Source: Streptomyces platensis (lineage in GTDB: Bacteria; Actinomycetota; Actinomycetes; Streptomycetales; Streptomycetaceae). From it: 64,000 nucleotides of DNA. Below are positions 1 through 8,237 of this stretch, piece after piece; position 1 is the first letter of the stretch, and the number at the start of each line of letters is the position of its first letter. A program made the position numbers and the translations under genes. The DNA is taken from positions 5,270,001-5,334,000 of the forward strand of contig NZ_CP023691.1 of NCBI RefSeq assembly GCF_008704855.1. The letters are read 5' to 3'. The notes beneath the pieces are model-generated. The model saw only the letters and a list, made by a program, of their open reading frames with translations. It ran no database searches and was not told where the DNA came from.

Positions 1-8
1 GGCAGTCT

Positions 9-1010
9 GTGCCCATGCGTTCGCTTCTGTGCGCGGCCGGTGCCGCGGGAATCCTGTGGTCGGCGGCCGTCGTGCCCGCGGCCGCCGACGAGCCCGACGG
101 CTTCACCATCGGCGATCCCCGGATCACCGAGGCCAGCGGCCTGGCCGCCAGCCGGACGCACCCCGGGATCTACTGGACCCACAACGACAGCGACGACGGC
201 CCGTACATCTACGCCGTCGACGGCAAGTCCGGCCGTACGGTCGCCCGGATCACGCTGCGCGGCATCGGTACGCCGCGCGATGTCGAGGCGATCTCGGTCG
301 GCCCGGACGGTGACCTCTACGTCGGCGACATCGGCGACAACCTCGGCGGCAGCTGGAGCCACGTCTGGATCTACCGCTTTCCCGAACCGAAGCGGCTGCG
401 CGATGCCACCGTCACCGCCACCCAGTTCGATGTGAAGTACGCCGACGGGCCGCGGGACGCCGAGGCGCTGATGGTGCATCCCAAGACCGGCCGGGTCTAT
501 ATCGCCAGCAAGAAGCAGGGCGGCGGTGGCGCGCTCTACGAGGGCCCGCGGCGGCTCACCACCTCCGGCGTCAACACCTTCCGCAAGGTCGCCCCGGTCG
601 ATCTGTGGGTGACCGACGGCGCGTTCTCCCCCGACGGCAGCCGGCTGGTGCTGCGCAGCTACTTCGGCGCCCGGATCTACCGCTGGCAGGACGGCCGCCC
701 GAAGGACCTCGGCAGCGTGGGCGTACCGGTGCAGCAGCAGGGCGAGGCGGTCACCTTCACCGCGGACGGCCGCACCCTGATGTACGGCTCCGAGGGCGCC
801 GACAGCGCGGTGGAGCCGGTCGGGCTGAGCGATGAGCAGCTGCCGGACACGGCCAAGGACGACCCGGCGAACGGTGACGGCGCCAATGGGAAGGGCGGGA
901 AGGGGAGTTCGGCGACGGAGCTGGACCCCGGCTTCATCAAGGGGGCCATGGTCCTCGCCCTGGCCACGGGGCTGGTCGTCGCGCTCCGCAGGCTGCTGCG
1001 GAGGCGGTAG
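9..1010 (+). CDS. Exported, C-terminally anchored beta-propeller-like protein
   Basis: A 333-residue protein. Residues 1-26 look like a Sec signal peptide (Arg, then a Leu/Ala/Val-rich core ending in AAA). The body has repeated short blocks such as GPDGDLYVGDIGDN, HPKTGRVYIAS and SPDGSRLVLRSY, typical of WD40/NHL-like or phytase-like propellers. The C-terminus is a low-complexity Gly/Asn/Asp linker, one membrane span (about 311-326) and an Arg-rich tail, so the propeller would face outside. No enzymatic motif is recognised. The start is uncertain: GTG at 9 and ATG at 15 both precede the signal peptide, and no in-frame stop separates them from the window edge, so the gene could begin slightly upstream. 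Confidence 0.75.
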   Translation: MPMRSLLCAAGAAGILWSAAVVPAAADEPDGFTIGDPRITEASGLAASRTHPGIYWTHNDSDDGPYIYAVDGKSGRTVARITLRGIGTPRDVEAISVGPDGDLYVGDIGDNLGGSWSHVWIYRFPEPKRLRDATVTATQFDVKYADGPRDAEALMVHPKTGRVYIASKKQGGGGALYEGPRRLTTSGVNTFRKVAPVDLWVTDGAFSPDGSRLVLRSYFGARIYRWQDGRPKDLGSVGVPVQQQGEAVTFTADGRTLMYGSEGADSAVEPVGLSDEQLPDTAKDDPANGDGANGKGGKGSSATELDPGFIKGAMVLALATGLVVALRRLLRRR

Positions 1011-1059
1011 GCCCCTTCCGGCGGCGTGGGCGGATCCACCGGGCGCGCCTGGGTCCCCG

Positions 1060-1488
1060 TCAGGCTCCCGCCGGGCCGTCCCCCTCGGTCAGCCGCAGCT
1101 CGTAATGGAGCGTCCGCTGCTTCTTCAGCCGGTGCACGAGCGGCACCACCAGCCCGTGAAGCAGCGGATATTTCCGGGTCAGCGAGCGTTCGGCCCGCCG
1201 GTACTCCCGGGTCTGCGGATCCAGCAGCCGCACCCGCGCCTTGACGGCGGGTCCGGTGGGCCGCCCCCGCCAGGTGGAGGGGCGGATCTCCACCTCCGGG
1301 AAGTTGCGCATCCGCTTGGTCTTCCAGGCGTCGCCGTACGTGCGGAAGTAGGCGTGGTCGCCGTCGACGGCGATATTCATCGGGGTGCCGACGCCGGTGC
1401 CGTCCCGCTTGTACGAGGTCAGCAGAATCGCCCCCTGCCGCTCGAAGGGGGCGAGGCCGGGGCTCGGGGGATTCGTCATGGCTCCCAT
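1060..1488 (-). CDS. PPOX-class F420-dependent oxidoreductase
   Basis: A small single-domain flavin/deazaflavin split-barrel protein of 142 residues. It contains TSYKRDGTGVGTPMNIAVDG and the following AYFRTYGDAWKTKRMRNFPEVEI block, the usual signature of the PPOX-class F420-dependent family in actinomycetes. Members reduce or oxidise diverse substrates with F420 or FMN, and the substrate here cannot be inferred. ATG at 1488 is preferred (AGGACGG about 10 bases upstream); ATG at 1479 is the alternative. It lies 28 bases downstream of the TetR gene on the same strand and is probably co-transcribed with it, so the regulator may respond to a compound this enzyme handles. Confidence 0.8.
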   Translation of the reverse strand: MGAMTNPPSPGLAPFERQGAILLTSYKRDGTGVGTPMNIAVDGDHAYFRTYGDAWKTKRMRNFPEVEIRPSTWRGRPTGPAVKARVRLLDPQTREYRRAERSLTRKYPLLHGLVVPLVHRLKKQRTLHYELRLTEGDGPAGA

Positions 1489-1516
1489 ACAGGCACATCC
1501 GTCCTGTTTCGTCACC

Positions 1517-2287
1517 TCATGGTGCGTCCGTTCGGGCGGTACGGGCGGCGATGAGCGCCGCGAATCCGTCCAGGAGTGCGGACAGCCCCAGCTCGAAGAC
1601 GGGGGAGTCGTCACCGGCGAAGGTGTTCTCGTCCAGGGCGGCGAGGGCGGGGTAGCGGCCGCTCAGCATCGCCTTGGACAGCACCGGCTCCTGTGACTGC
1701 CAGAAGTCCGCATCGCTGATGCCGGTCCGCTTCTCGGCGAGCGTGGAGTTGAGCTCGGTGCGGGAAATGCCGGCGAGGAAGCCGCCGAAGGACACCAGGA
1801 CGTGGATCTTCTCGCGGTCGGTCAGACCGGTGCCGGCCAGGGCGCGCACCGAGTACTCCAGGGAGTCCAGGGCGTTGGGGCCGAGCAGTGGGCGGGCCTG
1901 GTCGACCTGGAGCAGCCAGGGGTGCCGGTGGTACTGCCGCCGGCTGGCGTGGGCGAGGGCCTCCATCGCGGGGCGCCAGCCGGCGGCCGGGTCGGGGTGG
2001 GCGTCGGCGTCGAACTCCGCGACCTTGTCCAGCATCAGGTCGAGGAGTTCGGCCTTGCCCGGGACGTAGCGGTAGAGGGACATGGTGCCGACGCCGAGGT
2101 CGGTGGCGACCCGGCGCATGGACAGCGCACCGAGCCCTTCGGCATCGGCGACCGCCACCGCCGTGGTGACGATGCGGTCGAGGGTGAGGCCCGGCTTGGG
2201 TCCGCGGCTGGGCCGGTCGCCGAGGCCCCAGAGCAGCTCCAGGCTGCGCGAGACATCGCCGCTGCCGCTGTGTTCTGTCGTCGTCAT
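1517..2287 (-). CDS. TetR-family regulator of the DrrAB-type exporter
   Basis: 256 residues. The N-terminal HTH (about 35-85) contains [20 protein letters not shown] and [19 protein letters not shown], typical of the TetR group with a TetR_C_1 ligand domain. The remaining helical region is the expected size for ligand binding and dimerisation. It is divergent from the ABC exporter genes with 95 bases between, and that gap holds two near-identical palindromes. The simplest model is autorepression plus repression of the exporter, relieved by a toxic ligand. The ATG at 2287 is the only well-placed start. The ligand is unknown. Confidence 0.87.
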   Translation of the reverse strand: MTTTEHSGSGDVSRSLELLWGLGDRPSRGPKPGLTLDRIVTTAVAVADAEGLGALSMRRVATDLGVGTMSLYRYVPGKAELLDLMLDKVAEFDADAHPDPAAGWRPAMEALAHASRRQYHRHPWLLQVDQARPLLGPNALDSLEYSVRALAGTGLTDREKIHVLVSFGGFLAGISRTELNSTLAEKRTGISDADFWQSQEPVLSKAMLSGRYPALAALDENTFAGDDSPVFELGLSALLDGFAALIAARTARTDAP

Positions 2288-2315
2288 CGTGCGGTCATCC
2301 TATGCCGCCGGGCAA

Positions 2316-2361
2316 AAACTGAGTACGGCGTACGCGCAATCGGGTACGGTGTACTCAGTTT
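2316..2361. promoter_or_regulatory. Double palindromic TetR operator in divergent promoter
   Basis: Two related palindromes, GAGTACGGCGTACGC (2321-2335) and GGGTACGGTGTACTC (2342-2356), have centres 21 bp apart (two helical turns). They sit inside a longer perfect inverted repeat with arms AAACTGAGTAC (2316-2326) and GTACTCAGTTT (2351-2361). The position between the TetR gene and the exporter operon, and the GTAC-N3-GTAC core, fit a TetR operator bound by two dimers. Assignment to the adjacent TetR is inference. Confidence 0.75.
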
Positions 2362-2382
2362 CCGATCCGGAGGGGAGCGGCG

Positions 2383-3423
2383 ATGGCCGTCAGCATGAGC
2401 GGGACAGGGCGCGGGACGCGGAGAGAGACGGGGCCGGCCGGGCGGATGCCGCCCGATGTGGCGGTGCTCGCGGAGGGACTGGAGAAGCGGTACGGCGACA
2501 AGCGGGCGCTGGACGGCCTCGACCTCACCGTCCGCCGCGGCACGGTGCACGGCCTGCTCGGACCGAACGGTGCCGGCAAGACCACGGTCGTCCGCATCCT
2601 GGCCACCCTGCTGCGCCCGGACGGCGGCCGGGCGGCGGTCGCCGGGCACGAGGTGACGCGGGAGCCGGACCGGGTACGCGCCAGGATCGGTCTGGCCGGT
2701 CAATACGCCGCCGTGGACGGGATCCTGACCGGACGGCAGAACCTGGAGATGTTCGGCAGGCTCTTCCACCTCGGCGCCCGCCGGTCCCGGGCCCGGGCCA
2801 CCGAGCTGCTGGAACAGTTCGGACTGGGCGGCGCGGCCGGGAAATCCGTCAAGGGCTACAGCGGCGGGATGCGCCGCCGCCTCGACCTCGCCGCGAGCCT
2901 GATCCTCGCCCCCGAGGTGCTGTTCCTGGACGAGCCGACCACCGGCCTCGACCCCCGCAGCCGCAACGAGGTCTGGGAGGCGGTCCGCCGGCTCGCCGCG
3001 GCCGGCACCACCGTGCTGCTGACCACCCAATACCTCGACGAGGCGGACCGGCTGGCCGACCGGATCTCCGTCGTCGAGCACGGCCGGACGATCGCCGACG
3101 GCACACCCGCCGCACTGAAACGGCAGGTCGGCGGGGAGAGCCTGCATGTGGTGCTGCACGACCCGGCCGACCTCCCGCACGCGGTACGGGCCGTGGCGCG
3201 GGTCGCCGCGGACGGCGTACGGCCCACGGCGGACGAGGCGGAGCGGCGGGTCGGGGCCCCGGTGACGGCAGGCGTGGCGGCCCTGACCGAGGTCGCGCGC
3301 ACCCTCCAGGACGCGGGCGTCGGCGTCGAGGACATCGGGCTGCGCCGCCCGACGCTCGACGAGGTCTTTCTGCGGCTCACCGGACGCCCGGCGGCCAGGA
3401 CCGGCGAGGAGGCGTCCGCATGA
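2383..3423 (+). CDS. DrrA-type ABC exporter ATP-binding protein
   Basis: 346 residues with a complete nucleotide-binding domain: Walker [10 protein letters not shown] (about 64-72), Q-loop in [10 protein letters not shown], signature YSGGM, Walker B LFLDEP, and TTQYLDEAD in the switch region, where Gln replaces the usual His as in daunorubicin-resistance DrrA proteins. The C-terminal extension (about 250-346) is also typical of that group. ATP hydrolysis would drive the membrane partner encoded immediately downstream; stop and start overlap by ATGA. A strong ribosome site, GGAGGGGA, ends 6 bases before the ATG. Regulation is probably by the divergent TetR through the operators in front. The substrate is probably a hydrophobic drug or lipid, but it is not determinable. 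Confidence 0.9.
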   Translation: MAVSMSGTGRGTRRETGPAGRMPPDVAVLAEGLEKRYGDKRALDGLDLTVRRGTVHGLLGPNGAGKTTVVRILATLLRPDGGRAAVAGHEVTREPDRVRARIGLAGQYAAVDGILTGRQNLEMFGRLFHLGARRSRARATELLEQFGLGGAAGKSVKGYSGGMRRRLDLAASLILAPEVLFLDEPTTGLDPRSRNEVWEAVRRLAAAGTTVLLTTQYLDEADRLADRISVVEHGRTIADGTPAALKRQVGGESLHVVLHDPADLPHAVRAVARVAADGVRPTADEAERRVGAPVTAGVAALTEVARTLQDAGVGVEDIGLRRPTLDEVFLRLTGRPAARTGEEASA

Positions 3424-4283
3424 GCGCAGGAACCGTGCTGCACATCCCGCACGACGGCCGCCCCGGCCCGGCCGGCCCGGACGACGGCCCCGCGCGCCGC
3501 CTCTACTGGGCCGTCGCCGACTGCCTGACCATCGTCCGCCGGGATCTGACCCATCTCGTCCGGCAGCCCGTCATCATCGCCTGGCAGCTGGGCTTCCCGA
3601 TCGTCTCCGTGGTGCTCTTCGTTTATGTCTTCGGCAGCGCGATGCATGTCGGCGGCGGGGTGGACTACCCGACGTTCGCGATGCCCGGCATCTTCGCGAT
3701 GACGATTTCCTTCGGTTTCATGAACACCGCGATGGCCGTCGTCGTCGACCGGGACCGCGGTGTCACCGACCGCTTCCGTTCCCTGCCGATGGCACCGTCG
3801 GCAGTGGTCAGCGGGCGCGGGGTCTCCGATCTCATCGGCGCGAGCGTCGATCTCGTGGCGCTGGCCGTGATCGCCGTGATCGTCGGCTGGCGCTCCCACG
3901 GCAGTCCGGCCGCCACCCTCGCCGCCTTCGGGCTGCTGCTGCTTCTGCGCTTCGCCCTCATCTGGATCGGTGTCTATCTCGGCCTGCTGGTGCCCGGTCA
4001 GGAAACGGCCGGCGGCCTCTACGCCGTCGCCATGCCGTTCGGCATGATCTCCAGCGTCTTCACCCCGCCGTCGATGATGCCGGACTGGCTGGGCGCGATC
4101 GCCCTGTGGAACCCTGTCTCCTCGACGGCCGGCGCCATCCGGGAGCTCTTCGGCAACCCGGCCACCACGGGCGGCAGTTGGGTGGAACAGCATGCGGTGC
4201 TGATGGCGGTGCTCTGGCCGGTCGCCCTCACCGCGGTCTTCCTGCCGCTGGCGGTACGGCGCTTCCAGCGGCTGAGCCGCTGA
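3420..4283 (+). CDS. DrrB-type ABC-2 exporter permease
   Basis: 287 residues with about six hydrophobic spans, including [20 protein letters not shown], then [20 protein letters not shown], and [15 protein letters not shown]. The [17 protein letters not shown] motif between spans 2 and 3 is characteristic of ABC-2 permeases of the DrrB/NodJ group. It overlaps the ATPase gene by four bases, so the two are translationally coupled and form one exporter. The gene ends just before a strong terminator. Confidence 0.9.
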   Translation: MSAGTVLHIPHDGRPGPAGPDDGPARRLYWAVADCLTIVRRDLTHLVRQPVIIAWQLGFPIVSVVLFVYVFGSAMHVGGGVDYPTFAMPGIFAMTISFGFMNTAMAVVVDRDRGVTDRFRSLPMAPSAVVSGRGVSDLIGASVDLVALAVIAVIVGWRSHGSPAATLAAFGLLLLLRFALIWIGVYLGLLVPGQETAGGLYAVAMPFGMISSVFTPPSMMPDWLGAIALWNPVSSTAGAIRELFGNPATTGGSWVEQHAVLMAVLWPVALTAVFLPLAVRRFQRLSR

Positions 4284-4305
4284 GCCGGGACCGTACCGCA
4301 CCGCG

Positions 4306-4339
4306 CACGGGCCCCGGCGGTCGTCCGCCGGGGCCCGTG
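4306..4339. terminator. Bidirectional terminator between drrB-like gene and serC
   Basis: A perfect 15-bp inverted repeat (arms 4306-4320 and 4325-4339, CACGGGCCCCGGCGG and its complement) with a 4-base TCGT loop. It lies between two convergent genes, so it can terminate transcription from both sides. It has no U-tract, as is common in Streptomyces. Confidence 0.85.
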
Positions 4340-4357
4340 ATGCGCGAAGGCAGCCGG

Positions 4358-5485
<1,128 letters not shown>

Positions 5486-5582
5486 CTAATCCGTCGCGCT
5501 GCGGCCTTCGGCGGCGCGTCCAGCGGGTGAGATGCGGCCCGCCCATACGGTGGACGGCCGGGCGGCGGGCCCTCCGGCCCGG

Positions 5583-6644
5583 CTACCCGGGCGGAGTGTC
5601 CGCGGCGTAGACGGCGGTGAGCGCGGCCGCGGCCTCGGCCATCACCCGGCGGGCCGCCGGCGGCGCGAGCACCTCGAGGGAATCGCCGAACTGGAGCAGC
5701 TGACGGACCGCGGGCAGGACGGGGAACGCCAGGTCGAGGGTGGCCCAGCCGCCGTCCCCGGTCCCGTCTCCGGAGCCGTCGTCGCCGTCACCCGCCCCGT
5801 CGCCGTCACCCGTACGGGGCGGCCCGGTCAGCGCCCCACCCAGGATCCGCACCGCCAGATCCAGCCGCTCGCGGCGGATCCGGGCGGTCACCCGTACCTC
5901 CGCGGGCCGGTCCTCCACCTGGCGCCGCAACTGCTGCCAGACCGCGGCCAGCTCGACGCCCGCGCGGCGCCGTACGGGGACCTCGGTGAGGGTCGCGGAC
6001 ACCACCCGGTCGGCCCGGAAGAGCTGCGGCCTGCCGCGCCGGTCCGCGACGAGATACCAGGTGCCTGCCTTGGCCACCAGCCCGTACGGGTCGACGGTGT
6101 AGGTCCGCGGCCGGGTCTCGCCGCTGTGGCGGTAGCGGATCCGCAGCCGCAGATCGGTGAAGACGGCCGAGTGCAGCACATCGAGCTCCACCGCGGGGCC
6201 GCGGCCGGAAGGCCCGCCGTCCGGGGCGGCGGCGGACGTCGGGCGGGGCGTCCACTTGTCCGGGTCGACCAGGATGCGGCGGCCGGTCAGCTCGGCGGCC
6301 GGGCGGTGTGGTGCGGGCAGCGCCGCCATCACCTTGCGCAGCGCCGAGCGGAGCGCGTCGTCCAGGCCGAGCGCGGAGTGGGCGCCCTGCGCGGCCAGGA
6401 TGAACAGGGCCCGCGCCTCGTCGGCGGTCATCCCCGTGACATCCGTACGGAAGCCGGGCAGCAGCGCGATCCCGCCGTGCCGCCCGCGCTCCGCGTAGAC
6501 CGGCACACCGGCCGCCGACAGCGCCTCGACATCGCGGTAGACGGTCCGGGCCGAGACCTCCAGCCGCTCGGCGAGCTCCGCGGCCGGCACCCGGCCGCGG
6601 GTCTGGAGGAGCAGGACGATCGAGAGCAGACGGGCCGACTTCAC
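5583..6644 (-). CDS. YafY-type HTH/WYL-domain transcriptional regulator
   Basis: 353 residues. The N-terminal HTH_11 domain (about 5-60: LLLQTRGRVPAAELAERLEV, then SARTVYRDVEAL) is followed by a WYL domain (about 150-230, with GTWYLVADRRG) and a WYL C-terminal extension (about 235-345) interrupted by a Gly/Asp-rich low-complexity insert near residue 290. The start is GTG at 6644, with an AT-rich TATAAAT stretch only about 10 bases upstream on its strand, suggesting a very short or absent 5' leader. It is divergent from the FAD oxidoreductase gene, which it probably controls. The effector is unknown. Confidence 0.87.
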   Translation of the reverse strand: MKSARLLSIVLLLQTRGRVPAAELAERLEVSARTVYRDVEALSAAGVPVYAERGRHGGIALLPGFRTDVTGMTADEARALFILAAQGAHSALGLDDALRSALRKVMAALPAPHRPAAELTGRRILVDPDKWTPRPTSAAAPDGGPSGRGPAVELDVLHSAVFTDLRLRIRYRHSGETRPRTYTVDPYGLVAKAGTWYLVADRRGRPQLFRADRVVSATLTEVPVRRRAGVELAAVWQQLRRQVEDRPAEVRVTARIRRERLDLAVRILGGALTGPPRTGDGDGAGDGDDGSGDGTGDGGWATLDLAFPVLPAVRQLLQFGDSLEVLAPPAARRVMAEAAAALTAVYAADTPPG

Positions 6645-6698
6645 ACCCGGATTTATATATGACGGCTGGTGTCAAGTTATCGCGGCAGAGTGCCGGAC
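6645..6698. promoter_or_regulatory. Divergent promoter with short dyad
   Basis: This AT-rich interval has ATTTATATAT at 6651-6660 and the dyad TGAC-N7-GTCA at 6660-6674. On the minus strand it also reads TTGACA followed by TATAAA, but the spacing (about 12) is too short for a standard promoter pair. The dyad is a plausible site for the WYL protein. The assignment rests only on position and symmetry. Confidence 0.4.
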
Positions 6699-8165
6699 AT
6701 GAAGATCAACGATCTCGTCCCGCCGTCCGCCCCCGCACTCGACCCCGCCGCCCTCGCCCCGCTCATGACCCATGTCCGGGGCCCGGTCCTGCTCCCCGGT
6801 GACGACGGCTACGACGCCGAGCGGTCCGGCTTCCAGCTGGCCCGCAGGCACCGGCCCGCCGTGATCGTCGGCGCGCAGTGCGCCGAGGACGTGGTCGCCG
6901 CGGTGCGCTTCGCCCGGGACCAGGGCCTGCCGGTCGCGGTGCAGGCCACCGGGCACGGGCTGTCCGCGGCCACCGAGGGCGGGCTGCTGATCAGTACGCG
7001 GCGGATGGCCGGGGTGCGGGTGGACGCGGCGGCCGGCACCGCACGGGTCGAGGCGGGCGTGGTCTGGGGCCAGGTCGTCGAGGCGGCGGCCCCGCACGGA
7101 CTCGCCCCGCTCAACGGCTCCTCTCCGGGCGTGGGCGTCATCTCGTACACCCTCGGCGGCGGCGTCGGGGTGCTGGCCCGGACATATGGCTTCGCCGCCG
7201 ACCAGGTGCGGTCCGTCGACCTGGTCACCGCCGACGCCCGGCTGCGCCAGGTCACCGCGGCCACCGACCCCGAGCTGTTCCGGGCGCTGCTCGGCGGCGG
7301 CCACGGTCTGGGCGTGGTGACCGCGATGGAGTTCGGACTGGTGCCGGTGGCCCGGCTCTACGGCGGACAGCTGGTGTTCGGCGGCGAGCAGCTCGACGGG
7401 GCGCCGGCCGCGTACCTGCGCTGGACCGAAACCGTGCCGGACGAGCTGACCTCCTCGCTCGCCCTGATCGCCTACCCGGACCTCCCCCAGCTGCCCGAGC
7501 CGCTGCGCGGCCGTTACCTGGCGCAGATCCGGATCGCCTATACGGGAAGCGCCGCGGAGGGCGAGCGGCTGGTGGCGCCGCTGCGGGCGGTGGGTCCACG
7601 GGTGAGCGACGACCTGCGCGAGATGCCGTACGCCGAGTCGCACACCATCCACCGCGACCCCACCGATCCACACGCCTACGACGGTGACAACGCGCTGCTC
7701 AGCGGGCTGGATGCGGCCGCGCTGCGTCGGGTGGCGGCGCTGACCGGACCGGCCGCCCCGGACATGTGCGTGGTCCAGCTGAACCATCTCGGCGGCGCGC
7801 TGGCCACCGGCGGCGCCGCGGCCGGCACCATCGGCCACCGGGACGCCCGGTACGCGCTGCGCGTGCTGTCGCCGCTGGCCGGCGCCACGGAGGACGGCCC
7901 CGGCAGCGACGAAGCCGCCCTGGCGGCCGTACGGGCACTGCACGCCGAGGCACTGGCGGCCGTCGCGCCCTGGCGGCTCGGCCGGAGCGTGAACTTCCTC
8001 TTCGGCCCGCACGGGGACCGCCCGGACGCCGCCGAGGTGGCGCGCAGCATCCATGACACCGACGCGCACCACCGGCTGACCGGGCTCAAGGCCCGCCACG
8101 ACCCGGCGAACCTCTTCCGCTTCCACCCCGCCGCCACCCCGGCCCCGGCCGCCGTTCCCGTCTGA
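6699..8165 (+). CDS. FAD-binding (PCMH/BBE-type) oxidoreductase
   Basis: About 488 residues. A PCMH FAD-binding domain (about 40-210) has the motif AVQATGHGLSAATEGGLLIS, whose His is in the position used for covalent FAD attachment in berberine-bridge-like enzymes, and GGGVGVLARTYGFAADQV. The C-terminus ends with an RFHPAA-like segment; BBE proteins usually close with NP-LFR-x-NQNI, and here DPANLFRFHPAA is seen. ATG at 6699 (MKINDL) is preferred over the upstream in-frame GTG, which would overlap the promoter. It is divergent from the WYL regulator. The reaction is unknown; the family oxidises alcohols, sugars and polyketide-like compounds. Confidence 0.85.
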   Translation: MKINDLVPPSAPALDPAALAPLMTHVRGPVLLPGDDGYDAERSGFQLARRHRPAVIVGAQCAEDVVAAVRFARDQGLPVAVQATGHGLSAATEGGLLISTRRMAGVRVDAAAGTARVEAGVVWGQVVEAAAPHGLAPLNGSSPGVGVISYTLGGGVGVLARTYGFAADQVRSVDLVTADARLRQVTAATDPELFRALLGGGHGLGVVTAMEFGLVPVARLYGGQLVFGGEQLDGAPAAYLRWTETVPDELTSSLALIAYPDLPQLPEPLRGRYLAQIRIAYTGSAAEGERLVAPLRAVGPRVSDDLREMPYAESHTIHRDPTDPHAYDGDNALLSGLDAAALRRVAALTGPAAPDMCVVQLNHLGGALATGGAAAGTIGHRDARYALRVLSPLAGATEDGPGSDEAALAAVRALHAEALAAVAPWRLGRSVNFLFGPHGDRPDAAEVARSIHDTDAHHRLTGLKARHDPANLFRFHPAATPAPAAVPV

Positions 8166-8237
8166 CGGCACGGAAACTCTCCCGGCGATCGGGCCTGCCG
8201 ACCCCCATGAACCCGCCCCAGTGGGCAGGCTGGAGAC

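Noticed and set aside
2082-3420. Long frame running through the divergent operator and the ATPase gene into the permease
   Set aside because: Only its last part (from 3420) is a real gene; the rest overlaps the ATPase in another frame.
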